Shown here: one piece after another, positions 25,875 to 34,470 of the stretch | How positions within the stretch are numbered: position 1 is the first letter of the stretch | Layout: each line of letters begins with the position of its first letter | Source of the DNA: Heliorestis convoluta | Lineage (GTDB): Bacteria > Bacillota > Desulfitobacteriia > Heliobacteriales > Heliobacteriaceae | DNA: 64,000 nucleotides | Direction: 5' to 3' | Assembly (NCBI RefSeq): GCF_009649955.1 | Contig: NZ_CP045875.1 | Span: 1,345,501-1,409,500 of the forward strand | Notes under the pieces: model-generated | The model's database searches: none | Seen by the model: only the letters and a program-made list of their open reading frames with translations | What the model was told of the DNA's origin: nothing | Translations under genes and position numbers: made by a program

Positions 25875-26519
25875 TTACTTCGAGCCGTCAGCTCCTAGAT
25901 ACATTTTACAGTGCAGTGCAAGTTGGCAACCGTCACAGGCTGGTTTACGAGCATGGCAAACTTGTCGGCCATGAAAGATAAGGCAATGATGAAGCTGTGA
26001 CCACAATGATTCTGGAACCTTCTCCATCAAAGCTTGTTCCGTCTTCCAAAGATCTTTGCTATCAGCAAGACCCAGTCGATTAGAAACACGAAATACATGG
26101 GTGTCCACAGCAATGGTCGGTATGTTGAAAGCATTGCTCAGCACCACATTGGCCGTTTTTCTACCTACACCTGGCAGAGCTTCTAATGCTTCTCGATTGG
26201 CTGGTACGTCTCCACCATGCTCTTCCACCAAGATCTTACAAGTTGCTAGAATATGACGTGCTTTATTTTTATATAGGCCAATCGTCTTAATTTCTTTCTC
26301 TAGTTCTTCTTGAGAAAGTGTGAGAAAATCTGCTGGTGTGGGGTAGCGTGAGAAAAGAGCTGGTGTAATCTGATTGACAGACTTATCCGTCGCTTGAGCG
26401 GCCAAAATAGTAGCAATAAGCAGTTCAAAAGGATTATTGAAGAATAATGCACAACAAGCGTCTGGATACATCTCTATAAGTGTTGATACAATGAGACTGT
26501 CTCTGTCCAGAATGGTCAC
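25875..26519 (-). CDS. nth: Endonuclease III
   Basis: DNA glycosylase/AP lyase that removes oxidised pyrimidines. Helix-hairpin-helix-GPD region: EALPGVGRKTANVVL, with the catalytic Lys in GRKTAN and Asp in IAVDTHVFRVSNRLGL. C-terminal [4Fe-4S] loop C-x6-C-x2-C-x5-C (CHARKPACDGCQLALHC). 214 residues is standard. First gene of a two-gene unit. Confidence 0.96.
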   Translation of the reverse strand: MTILDRDSLIVSTLIEMYPDACCALFFNNPFELLIATILAAQATDKSVNQITPALFSRYPTPADFLTLSQEELEKEIKTIGLYKNKARHILATCKILVEEHGGDVPANREALEALPGVGRKTANVVLSNAFNIPTIAVDTHVFRVSNRLGLADSKDLWKTEQALMEKVPESLWSQLHHCLIFHGRQVCHARKPACDGCQLALHCKMYLGADGSK

Positions 26520-26608
26520 CCCTGTTCTTTTTTCACCGCCTTAATAACCTGTGTTCAGTATTCAAGTTTACCACATTCATGAACCGAGAGAAAGGAGACT
26601 TTATCCAA

Positions 26609-26872
26609 ATGATACCGAAAGAACTCATTGAGCGAATCAACGAACTGTCTCGCAAGAACCGCGCAGAAGGTCTGACTGACGAGGAGAAAGTCGAGAGAGA
26701 TGGCTTACGTCGCCAATATGTAGAAGCCATGAGAACTCGTTTCAAAGATGTCCTTGACAACGTAAAAATTGTGTCACCAGAAGAAGCCGCCTCGTTGAAT
26801 ACAGAGAAAGGCAATGGCCTGCCTACAGATAAGACATGCAGTTGCTGCAGTCATGATCATAAAGTGCATTAA
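26609..26872 (+). CDS. DUF896 (YnzC-like) protein with Cys/His tail
   Basis: Two-helix DUF896 core: ERINELSRKNRAEGLTDEE and RRQYVEAMRTRFKDVLDN. Members include SOS-linked YnzC of Bacillus; role unknown. The C-terminus adds a CSCCSHDHKVH tail not needed for the fold, which looks able to bind a metal. ATG at 26609 has AAAGGAG twelve bases upstream; the frame extends to 26579 without a site. Divergent from nth and followed by a strong terminator. Confidence 0.85.
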   Translation: MIPKELIERINELSRKNRAEGLTDEEKVERDGLRRQYVEAMRTRFKDVLDNVKIVSPEEAASLNTEKGNGLPTDKTCSCCSHDHKVH

Positions 26873-26889
26873 GTAAGGACCTAGAGACG

Positions 26890-26927
26890 AAAAAAGGCGC
26901 AGGCAAGCGATCCTGCGCCTTTTTTTA
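26890..26927. terminator. Bidirectional terminator after DUF896 gene
   Basis: AAAAAAGGCGCAGG pairs with CCTGCGCCTTTTTT around an 8-nt loop; shared with the convergent DUF3243 gene. Confidence 0.88.
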
Positions 26928-26936
26928 GAAAAAATG

Positions 26937-27182
26937 TTAATGCAAAGCCTGCTTACCGTAGCGCAAAAGAACATTGGCCAAAACTTTTTTCTCATCTTCT
27001 GTGCTAACTTCCCAAAGTTCTTTCATTAGCTTTTCTTCCGGCTTATTCGCAGAAAAGAAATGAACAGCAATATCAGCTAGATTGACAATGCCTTCTTTCA
27101 TAACATCATCGGAGATACCATGTTCTTTCCCTTCTGCAATTCTTGAAGCCAGCCGTTCTTTGAAACCTTCAATATCAACCAT
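26937..27182 (-). CDS. DUF3243-family protein
   Basis: 81 residues: FKERLASRIAEGKEHGIS at the start, then a helical body with NKPEEKLMKELWEVSTEDEK, which is the family signature (Bacillus YmfJ relatives). Small, acidic, soluble. Function unknown. Preceded by a GAGGTGG site before the ATG. Confidence 0.82.
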   Translation of the reverse strand: MVDIEGFKERLASRIAEGKEHGISDDVMKEGIVNLADIAVHFFSANKPEEKLMKELWEVSTEDEKKVLANVLLRYGKQALH

Positions 27183-27275
27183 TGTTTCTCCACCTCTTAC
27201 ATAATGAACTTAACCCTTATTAGAATTTTCCCTAAGAGTACAGGACCATACATGGGCTTTTGAGTTATTTTCAAA

Positions 27276-27324
27276 AAAAAGCAAAGAGCCGAGAGTCTCA
27301 AAGACCTCGGCTCTTTGCTTTTTC
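27276..27324. terminator. Bidirectional terminator
   Basis: GCAAAGAGCCGAG and CTCGGCTCTTTGC form a 13-bp stem with A and T runs on both sides; it follows the rubredoxin-like gene on the minus strand. Confidence 0.85.
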
Positions 27325-27331
27325 TACCTTA

Positions 27332-27661
27332 TTATCCCCATTTTCCTTTGTTCATATGACCTTGTAGTTCTGCTTTAATAGACTGTCTATACTCGATGGC
27401 GCTCTTTTTGATTTCATCAAAAAGCTTATTACAGGGAGGATCAAGATCTTCTTCGCGACCTTCTTCAGCAAGAACGATTACACTTTCTAAGTTCGCGAGC
27501 AGTTGAACGTAAATATCGTTGGTAACACGGGACTTTTCAACTAAGTTAGCCCCTTCTTCTGAAAGCTGGGTAAACTTTTCTTGTGGAGCGCCGCACTTTG
27601 GACAGACTTTAGGAGCTGCATCGCCTTCATGGATATAGCCACAAACACCACATTTGAACAT
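27332..27661 (-). CDS. Rubredoxin-like domain protein (rubrerythrin C-terminal type)
   Basis: N-terminal iron site CGVCGYIHEG...CPKCGAP, two C-x2-C pairs as in rubredoxin and the tail domain of rubrerythrin. The remaining 70 residues are helical (LANLESVIVLAEEGREEDL) but lack the diiron ligands of a full rubrerythrin. 109 residues. Probably an electron carrier in peroxide or oxygen defence; inferred from the domain only. Confidence 0.85.
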   Translation of the reverse strand: MFKCGVCGYIHEGDAAPKVCPKCGAPQEKFTQLSEEGANLVEKSRVTNDIYVQLLANLESVIVLAEEGREEDLDPPCNKLFDEIKKSAIEYRQSIKAELQGHMNKGKWG

Positions 27662-27772
27662 AGAGCAGAAACGCCACCTTTCTGATAATTATGATGGGAA
27701 GTTTTTCCCATCTCTTTACTGTTTATTCGACAGCCTTTCCCTAGTTCCTGCTTGATCTTGTTCCATAATACT

Positions 27773-27931
27773 CTAGCAGCACTCTTCTTCCACTAGATCC
27801 TTAACTCTTACGGGCCGCTCCTCTTTGAGGAGACGAATCATACCAAAGATAAAACGCAATTCATCTTCCTTAAGATCATAAATCATACGTAAAACGGATT
27901 GCACTTTCGGATCTTTTAGTAAATTAAGCAT
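27773..27931 (-). CDS. Small 52-residue protein coupled to the triple-HTH regulator
   Basis: Frame MLNLLKDPKVQ...LVEEECC, rich in Leu, Glu and Lys, with a C-terminal Glu-Glu-Cys-Cys. GGGAGAAG lies five bases before its ATG, and the ATG is only 11 bp after the regulator stop. No family recognised. Too short to be sure by itself; support comes from the ribosome site and coupling. Confidence 0.5.
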   Translation of the reverse strand: MLNLLKDPKVQSVLRMIYDLKEDELRFIFGMIRLLKEERPVRVKDLVEEECC

Positions 27932-27942
27932 ATCTTCTCCCA

Positions 27943-28564
27943 TTAGTGCAGAAGACTATCAAGGGAAGGCTGGGGTACAAGAAAGTAACAAGGTGTAACG
28001 CCAAGCACTTCAGAAATGCGTTCTATGGTGCGTAAAGAAGGCTGTACCTTCCCTTGTTCTAATTGACCGATCAAGCCAGGAGAAACACCGGCTTTTTCGG
28101 CCAATTCTGCTTGTGTTAACCCTGATTGCTCTCGCACTGTGCGCAGGCGCGTCGCAATCATCGTTACTGTACTAAAAAGCTGAGAAGTAGAAATATGTAA
28201 AGCTTCGGCAATCGCTTTCAACGTCTCTATATCAGGCTTGATATTTCCATTTTCAATTTCCTGAAGCAACCCCGCTTCTATACCACTTATCTTGGCTACA
28301 TCAGAGACAGACAAGTTTTTCTTTTCTCGAAACATTTGTATTCTCTGTCCTAAGCCCACATCGCTCTCAGATAGAGGCTTAATAACTTCTTCTCGTGGCA
28401 CCCCCAGCGCAGAGGCAATCTTAATCATCGTTTTCGTTGCGCCTTCTTTGGCACCTCTTTCTATTTCACTAATATAGGAAACAGAAACACCTGAAAGGCG
28501 TGACAATTCATGCAGGGACAGGCCCTTCTCTTCTCTTTTTTTTTCGAATCCAAGATACTGACAC
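27943..28564 (-). CDS. Triple XRE-HTH regulator with apparent frameshift in an A9 tract
   Basis: Three XRE-type HTH domains in tandem: LSRLSGVSVSYISEIERG, VAKISGIEAGLLQEIENG and LAEKAGVSPGLIGQLEQG. The frame containing them has no start codon upstream of a TTG inside the first HTH. A GTG at 28564 has AAGGAGAG seven bases upstream and would read MSVSWIRKK; removing one A from the A9 run (28536-28544) joins it to REEKGLSLHEL, giving a perfect first HTH and a 206-residue protein. So either the base call, a real mutation, phase variation or slippage at A9 explains it. Such regulators often control stress or sporulation genes; target unknown. Confidence 0.75.
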
Positions 28565-28683
28565 CTATCTTCTCTCCTTCGTAACTACAGGCGAATATAT
28601 TTTTCATTTTAAATAACAGGGAAATCATGAATAGCACACTAAAGGTATCCCATTTATCTTTATTTTTCAATCAAAATTTGTCG

Positions 28684-28717
28684 AAAAAAGGAGGAAGCTT
28701 TCAAAAAAAACTTCCTC
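28684..28717 (-). terminator. Terminator of the propeller lipoprotein gene
   Basis: GAGGAAG and CTTCCTC pair around a T-rich loop, and on the minus strand CTTTTTT follows. Confidence 0.65.
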
Positions 28718-28718
28718 A

Positions 28719-30479
28719 CTAGGGAAAACGTAGTTCTCCGCGATATTCCAGTTGCTCTAGCCCAAAAACTTGTACCTTGCTAGGAGAAACAGTGTAGAAA
28801 TTTTTCTCAATGGTAAAGATCCTTCCCGTCCAACCTTCCTCCCAATCTTTTTGCGCTTCTTCGATTTTACCCATTAAATGAAATCCTTTCTCTTCATCAA
28901 ACCGGTATACATAAAAACCAAAAAAAGCTTCTTTTTCCTTATCTTCTTCAGTAATTTTTACCGGAAAGGCTATAATTTTGCTATCTTTTCCTATGAATAA
29001 AGAATGCTGATCCCGAAAAAGAGGCGTATCGCTACCGTAGTGCCCTACTCTCTCTACGAATTTCTCATTGGATACAGGCTGATCCGGGTCTGAAAGATCG
29101 AAAAAACTGAGAAGAATCCCTTTGTCTTTTCCCAAGCCAAGCAAGCTACGATCGCCATAAGGATAAAGAAGGTTATAGTAGCCTGGGAAATGCATTATCT
29201 TGGTCAAGTTCAACACTTTTGAATCGGTTTCAATAGCAATTCTGTGTAAGGTAGACTCTTCTTGAAAAGTAACAAGAAAGATTTCCTTATCCAAAAAACA
29301 AAGTGTCGTAAGCTGTTCACCTGGCGCAATCTCTTCGAGCTTACCGGCGATAGACAAGGTTTCGTCTAAAAGATACAATTGCTGCCTAGCGCCACCTTCT
29401 CCCTCCACCCAGGGGTTTCCTTTGGTCGTTACAATTCGCAATTTTCCCTCTTGTTCATCCATGGAATAGCGATGTAATAAGGTGCCCGGTACAGTACCTT
29501 GCCCTTTGAAAACCAACTTGCCATCTTGAATCGCAAATTTATAAATCGATGTATGCTCATCAAGAGTGAGACTTCCTAATGGATTTACCCGCTCTTGCTC
29601 CGGTGCTACAATCAAGGGATTCTTCGGATTATATTGTGTTACAGCTACATAGAGGTTTTTGGGGGAGGCATAGACATACTCTCCAGCACCGAGATAGGCT
29701 GCTATCTGGGCTTTTTGTTCATGTTGTAGCATGTTAAAAGAGGCAACCAGTAAATATTCAGGTTCTACATAGTAAGGAAAATAATGTATTTCCGGAACAT
29801 CTATCACTGCCGGATTTTCAGCACTTGCTGTATCAAAAAAAGCTGACCAGACTTCCTTTTGATCCCCTTCTGAAGGGTGGTAGCTCCTACTTCGGTTGGC
29901 TATCAAGTATAAGACCGCTCCAACACGTCGCGAGCTCAGATAACGTCCTTCCAGCAACACCTTTCGTTTAAGCTGCAGTTGGAAATAATCATCGATTTCA
30001 TAGACCAGTGCTTTCACCGAAGCTGGCGTAAAAAAAGCTCGATCTTGTTCTACCGAATCTTCATAAACAGCCCGATCTTTCTCAACCGTTCCAATCAAAG
30101 CGAGATGACGACCCTCTACAAATAGATCGACAGGATAAAAGCCATCTTCTATTTCCACCACTTGAAGGATTTTCATCTCATCTACAGGCATAATCTGGGC
30201 AATAAGAAGCTGATTCCCTTTAACTGTATAAAGATAGCGATCGTCCCATTGTAACAAGCCGCCTTCTTCTACTTTTTCCTTTTTTTCTATCTCTTTCAGA
30301 TCAGGCATAACTTCATCAGAATCATTCACTGGATGATTCGTTCTATTTAACACAGGAAGGTCTTGATTATAAAGGTTTTCACCTTGCTTTTCAGCACCAC
30401 AAGCGCTAAGCAAAGGTAACGTAAGAACTGCTAAAAAAGCAATTACTATATTTTTACATACCCTTGAGAAGTCACGCAC
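28719..30479 (-). CDS. Beta-propeller domain lipoprotein
   Basis: Lipoprotein signal peptide with lipobox LLSAC (Cys about residue 27), so anchored outside the membrane. The body of about 550 residues fits the secreted beta-propeller family PF09826: an RYLYTVKGNQLLI-type blade start and repeated strand patterns. A 30-residue charged linker follows the lipid anchor. GTG start with AAGGGGAG six bases upstream. No catalytic residues are obvious; role unknown. Confidence 0.8.
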   Translation of the reverse strand: MRDFSRVCKNIVIAFLAVLTLPLLSACGAEKQGENLYNQDLPVLNRTNHPVNDSDEVMPDLKEIEKKEKVEEGGLLQWDDRYLYTVKGNQLLIAQIMPVDEMKILQVVEIEDGFYPVDLFVEGRHLALIGTVEKDRAVYEDSVEQDRAFFTPASVKALVYEIDDYFQLQLKRKVLLEGRYLSSRRVGAVLYLIANRSRSYHPSEGDQKEVWSAFFDTASAENPAVIDVPEIHYFPYYVEPEYLLVASFNMLQHEQKAQIAAYLGAGEYVYASPKNLYVAVTQYNPKNPLIVAPEQERVNPLGSLTLDEHTSIYKFAIQDGKLVFKGQGTVPGTLLHRYSMDEQEGKLRIVTTKGNPWVEGEGGARQQLYLLDETLSIAGKLEEIAPGEQLTTLCFLDKEIFLVTFQEESTLHRIAIETDSKVLNLTKIMHFPGYYNLLYPYGDRSLLGLGKDKGILLSFFDLSDPDQPVSNEKFVERVGHYGSDTPLFRDQHSLFIGKDSKIIAFPVKITEEDKEKEAFFGFYVYRFDEEKGFHLMGKIEEAQKDWEEGWTGRIFTIEKNFYTVSPSKVQVFGLEQLEYRGELRFP

Positions 30480-30678
30480 GATAGTCTCCCCTTATAACAT
30501 CCTTATAGGATAAGCATATACCTGATGAGCTACTTTCACACCTTATTTTCTAGGCAACTTTTTTCTTTGGAAATAAAAAGAATCCATTCTACGGGCATAA
30601 ATAGAACCCCCTACACTCGAATGGTTATATTGACAGCAGAGCAGTGTTGTTAATTATTTGTTGCAAAAGGAGAAAAGA

Positions 30679-31494
30679 ATGAAAAAGAAAAAGTTGCTAT
30701 ATCCCGTGAGCGTCAGCCTTCTCGCCGGTCTTCTGCTTCTCCCAAGCCTCTCTGCCGCGTCGCAGGCTACATATCAAGTAAAGTCTGGTGACTCTCTCTG
30801 GAAGATTGCTACCTCTCATTCCATGACCGTGCAAGAATTAATGCAGATGAATAATCTGAACCATACTATGATCTACCCCGGACAAACTCTTCATATCCAA
30901 AGTGGCCGATATACTGTCCAAGCAGGCGACAGCATGTTCAGAATCTCTCAAAAATTAGGTATTAGCCTGCACAGCTTTATTGCTGCCAACCCTGGCATCA
31001 ATCACAATAACATTCACGTCGGTCAAACTTTGAACCTACCTGCTCAAAATGCACCGGCTCCTGCTCCAGCACCAGCACCTGCACCTGCGCCTGCGCCTGC
31101 GCCTGCTCCACAACAACCAGCTCAGCAATCTTTTGAGCAACAAGTGGCCAACCTAGTCAACCAGGAACGTGCCAAAGCAGGCTTACAGCCCATGAGCTTC
31201 GATGCAGCGCTTAGCAATGTAGCTCATATTAAAGCCAAAGATATGATCGACAATAATTATTTTTCTCATACCTCTCCAACCCATGGCTCTCCTTTTGATA
31301 TGATGAGAAGCTACGGCATTCAATATCGCACAGCCGGCGAAAACATTGCTCGTGGTCAAAGAACGCCCCAAGAAGTGATGAATGCTTGGATGAATAGCCC
31401 TGGACACAGAGCAAATATCCTAAATGCCAACTTTAATACCATCGGTGTTGGCTACTACCAAGGTGCTTGGGTGCAAATGTTTGTCGGTCGCTAA
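30679..31494 (+). CDS. Secreted protein with two LysM repeats and a CAP/SCP domain
   Basis: Signal peptide MKKKKLLYPVSVSLLAG, LysM1 (YQVKSGDSLWKIA...IYPGQTLHI), LysM2 (YTVQAGDSMFRIS...IHVGQTLNL), a Pro-Ala repeat linker of about 24 residues, then a CAP domain: NLVNQERAKAGLQPM, YFSHTSPTHGSPFDMM, GENIARGQRTPQEVMNAWM and SPGHRANIL. LysM binds peptidoglycan; CAP domains of this YkwD type occur in spore-coat and wall proteins. ATG at 30679 has AAAGGAG. Ends in a strong terminator. Confidence 0.93.
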   Translation: MKKKKLLYPVSVSLLAGLLLLPSLSAASQATYQVKSGDSLWKIATSHSMTVQELMQMNNLNHTMIYPGQTLHIQSGRYTVQAGDSMFRISQKLGISLHSFIAANPGINHNNIHVGQTLNLPAQNAPAPAPAPAPAPAPAPAPAPQQPAQQSFEQQVANLVNQERAKAGLQPMSFDAALSNVAHIKAKDMIDNNYFSHTSPTHGSPFDMMRSYGIQYRTAGENIARGQRTPQEVMNAWMNSPGHRANILNANFNTIGVGYYQGAWVQMFVGR

Positions 31495-31509
31495 GATAAA
31501 GAAAAGTCG

Positions 31510-31550
31510 AAAAAGAGCAACTCTGCACAAAGAGTTGCTCTTTTTCTTTT
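31510..31550 (+). terminator. Terminator of the LysM-CAP gene
   Basis: AAAAAGAGCAACTCT pairs with AGAGTTGCTCTTTTT around a 6-nt loop, followed by CTTTT. Confidence 0.88.
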
Positions 31551-31746
31551 ATTTGCTATAATTTAACTGTTATTGATTGTTCTCTCATCTGCGGTCCCAA
31601 GTTCCGCACTTTTTCTGTAAAATTATAATCCTTTTTACTCTTGCATAGACTACATCTTATTGTCTGATCTTTAACAATGCACCATAGTTCTATTTTGCTA
31701 TGCTGGTTTTATAGATTATTCAATAAAAAGCAAGGAGGAGTTTCTA

Positions 31747-33093
31747 GTGAACAATGGCCACCGAGAACAATGGGCCTCCCGAATTGGTTTTATTCTAGCT
31801 GCCGCTGGATCGGCTGTAGGACTAGGTAACATCTGGCGCTTTTCCTATGTAGCTGGTGAACAAGGTGGTGCTGCCTTTGTATTCATCTACCTCATCGCCA
31901 TCCTTTTAATCGGCTATCCTCTTATGGTCACAGAAATTGCTATCGGTCGTAAAACACAAAAAAATCCGATTGGAGCCTTCAAGAGTTTAGCACCCGATAC
32001 CCCTTGGTGGATTGTAGGCGCCTTAGGTGTACTCACTGCTTTTGTCATTCTCTCATTCTATTCTGTTGTTGCTGGTTGGTCATTGGCTTATACCTTTAAA
32101 GCCTTTGGTGGCTTTGTGCCTGGCTTGGACTATGAAGGAATTTTTATCTCCCATATTACGGACGTCTATATGCCCATTTTCTGGCATGCTGCTTTTATGA
32201 TTCTGACACTCGTCATTATTGCTTCTGGTGTCGTCAAAGGAATTCAGCGGTGGTCTAAAGTCTTAATGCCTCTCCTTTTTGCCATATTGCTGGCTTTAGT
32301 AGTTCGCGGATTGACTTTAGAAGGGGCTGGTGCAGGTGTCGCTTTTTATCTGACGCCTGATTTTACAGAAATCTCTGGTGAAACCTTTCTAACAGCGCTG
32401 GGGCAAGCCTTCTTTACCTTAAGCCTTGGTATGGGTGCCTTAATTACCTACGGAAGTTACCTTTCTCAAAAAGAAAACGTATCTGATAGCGCCGGCTGGG
32501 TTGTCGGTATGGATACCCTAGTAGCCCTCCTTGCGGGCTTTGCCATCTTCCCTGCTGTTTTTGCCATTGGCTTTGACCCTGCAGGTGGTGTTGGCTTAGC
32601 TTTTATCACCTTACCCGCCGTTTTTGCAGAGATGCCGCTGGGAGGCCTTTTCGGATTTCTCTTTTTCCTCTTGCTCACCATCGCTGCACTTACTTCTGCC
32701 ATCTCCCTCTTAGAAGTGGTCGTTGCCTGGCTTATTGATGAAAAAGGCTGGGATCGGCTCAAAGCCTCTATGCTCATGGGCTTAATCATCTTCGTCGTAG
32801 GACTTCCACCTACCTTGGGTTACAGTGTACTCAGTGGTGTCACCATCTTCGGTATGGATATTCTAGACACCTATGATTTTCTCAGTGGTAACATTTTGCT
32901 TCCCTTGGGTGGACTTCTGACTAGTATCTTTGCCGGCTACATTTGGAGAGCAAAAAGTGTAATAGATGAGGCGAATAACCCCAAAGGTAAGATCGTCTTT
33001 GGTCAGTGGTATGGCTATGTCATTCAATACCTTTTACCTCTTGCCATCGGCGCCGTCTTGATCTGGGGCATCATTAGCACTTTCATTGAATAA
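31747..33093 (+). CDS. Sodium-dependent transporter, NSS/SNF family
   Basis: Twelve hydrophobic helices. TM1 signature SRIGFILAAAGSAVGLGNIW with the unwound substrate/Na site, then GGAAFVFIYLIA and PLMVTEIAIG, as in LeuT and other amino-acid or amine symporters. 448 residues. GTG start with AAGGAGG eight bases upstream. Substrate probably an amino acid (inference). Monocistronic. Confidence 0.93.
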   Translation: MNNGHREQWASRIGFILAAAGSAVGLGNIWRFSYVAGEQGGAAFVFIYLIAILLIGYPLMVTEIAIGRKTQKNPIGAFKSLAPDTPWWIVGALGVLTAFVILSFYSVVAGWSLAYTFKAFGGFVPGLDYEGIFISHITDVYMPIFWHAAFMILTLVIIASGVVKGIQRWSKVLMPLLFAILLALVVRGLTLEGAGAGVAFYLTPDFTEISGETFLTALGQAFFTLSLGMGALITYGSYLSQKENVSDSAGWVVGMDTLVALLAGFAIFPAVFAIGFDPAGGVGLAFITLPAVFAEMPLGGLFGFLFFLLLTIAALTSAISLLEVVVAWLIDEKGWDRLKASMLMGLIIFVVGLPPTLGYSVLSGVTIFGMDILDTYDFLSGNILLPLGGLLTSIFAGYIWRAKSVIDEANNPKGKIVFGQWYGYVIQYLLPLAIGAVLIWGIISTFIE

Positions 33094-33103
33094 GTCCAGA
33101 CCT

Positions 33104-33679
33104 TCATAGCCAATAGCGATTGATAAAGTCAATCAGGTAGGTCGCACCACTTCCTAGTGCAGCCATTACTAGAGCTATTGGAAAAATGGCCAAAGCAGAA
33201 GTCCAAAGATAACGGCCAAAAGGCACTTTCCAAAGAGGTGCCACATATTTGACGATATCGCTGCCTACAAAAGGAATAAATCGTACACCGATCAAGAAAA
33301 GAGGCGAAGATACAGGTATGTTCCGAATCAGGGGGGGCAATTTCTCCATATAGCGGGAGAATTTGGCCTCCTCGGCACTATGATATATAAGCCAGTATCC
33401 TACAATTGAGCCGGTAAGAGATCCTATCCAATTTACCAAAGTACCTAGCCAGATTCCATAAATAAAGCCATTGGCCAAAGCCACAGGTTCAGACCCCATC
33501 GGTGAAACACTTAAAAGAACATGCAAAGGAATGGTAAAAAACAAAGCCACACCACTATGTTCACGAACATGATCAAGAAAAGCAACCAGGTCAATGCCGA
33601 GATAGGTAACGACAAAAGGAAGAAGCATCAGCACTATCAGAAGAGTCAGAGAGCGATATTGACGTATAATTTTGATCAT
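33104..33679 (-). CDS. TVP38/TMEM64 (VTT domain) membrane protein
   Basis: 191 residues with about five hydrophobic segments. VTT signature: EPVALANGFIYGIWLGTLVN, then RFIPFVGSDIVKYVAPLWK. This DedA-superfamily branch is linked to lipid scrambling or transport of undecaprenyl-type lipids in other members. Convergent with the Na+ symporter, 10 bp apart. Confidence 0.87.
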   Translation of the reverse strand: MIKIIRQYRSLTLLIVLMLLPFVVTYLGIDLVAFLDHVREHSGVALFFTIPLHVLLSVSPMGSEPVALANGFIYGIWLGTLVNWIGSLTGSIVGYWLIYHSAEEAKFSRYMEKLPPLIRNIPVSSPLFLIGVRFIPFVGSDIVKYVAPLWKVPFGRYLWTSALAIFPIALVMAALGSGATYLIDFINRYWL

Positions 33680-33790
33680 AAGCTCACCTCATAAAGGCCG
33701 ACGCATCAACAGGGCAAGGAACTTTTTTCCTCACTTTGATCACCATCCTCTGTCACATCTTACTCCCTTGTCTCCTATCTCAATACAACG

Positions 33791-33838
33791 AAAAAACCTC
33801 TTTCTGTTCCTTTTTGCGAACGGAAAGAGGTTTTTTTT
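33791..33838. terminator. Bidirectional terminator
   Basis: AAAAAACCTCTTTC and GAAAGAGGTTTTTT form a 14-bp stem with an 18-nt loop. It ends no close plus-strand gene, but serves the LL-H-type gene side by position. Confidence 0.6.
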
Positions 33839-33876
33839 AGGACCTTCTATAGGACCAGCACCCTATGCATAAATTC

Positions 33877-34248
33877 TTAATTCTCATCTATCTTTTTTGA
33901 CAGTGATTGCAATAAACCTGCTTTTTTGGCTTCTTCATAGGCTAACTCCAAAAGTCCTTCCATCTCTTCTCGACTGATAGGAATTCCTTTCTCCACCAAA
34001 GCCTTGTTAAAGTAATCAATGGCCTGCGTAAACTGTTCTTGACCTGATAAGTGACCAAAACGATTTCTCGCAAATAAGACGGCACTGCGAGCCAGAAAAG
34101 CAAGCAATTCCCGTTGCTGTTCCGTCGTTTTACTATTGATATACTCTACGATAGAAGGTCCAAAGTTACGAATTACAAATGTTACAATCGCAATGAGACC
34201 AAAGATCATTATATAGAGAGCAATTACCATGAGATCGCCATATGGCAC
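33877..34248 (-). CDS. LL-H-type holin-like membrane protein
   Basis: One N-terminal membrane helix (VIALYIMIFGLIAIVTFVI) followed by 100 residues of soluble helices (EYINSKTTEQQRELLAFLARSAV, QAIDYFNKALVEKGIPIS), the pattern of the phage_holin_LLH family. Here it is chromosomal with no lysin or phage genes around. GTG at 34248 has GCGGGGTG upstream; ATG at 34230 and TTG at 34272 are alternatives. Possibly a domesticated gene. Confidence 0.65.
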   Translation of the reverse strand: MPYGDLMVIALYIMIFGLIAIVTFVIRNFGPSIVEYINSKTTEQQRELLAFLARSAVLFARNRFGHLSGQEQFTQAIDYFNKALVEKGIPISREEMEGLLELAYEEAKKAGLLQSLSKKIDEN

Positions 34249-34470
34249 GAAAAAACACCCCGCTTCATACAATTTGCTCTATCATATGCAACAGGGCTCT
34301 AAAGTGAAAAAAAAATGACCTGCCTTGTATAGGCAGGTCAATATAGATTGGATGTGAGAAAAGAAGGTTAATGTAAGTATACAATCATTATAGAAAAAGC
34401 GCCTCCAACTACAGACCCATTTTTTATGAGTTAATAGTCCCGAATTGTCACAACATTACGTCCTATATGG

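Noticed and set aside
31050-31115. Short tandem CCTGCNCC-type repeats that could look like a CRISPR or VNTR
   Set aside because: They are in frame inside the LysM-CAP gene and encode the Pro-Ala linker; no spacers are present.
33877-34248. LL-H holin-like gene as evidence of a prophage at 34 kb
   Set aside because: All neighbours are chromosomal genes and no lysin, portal or tail gene is close.
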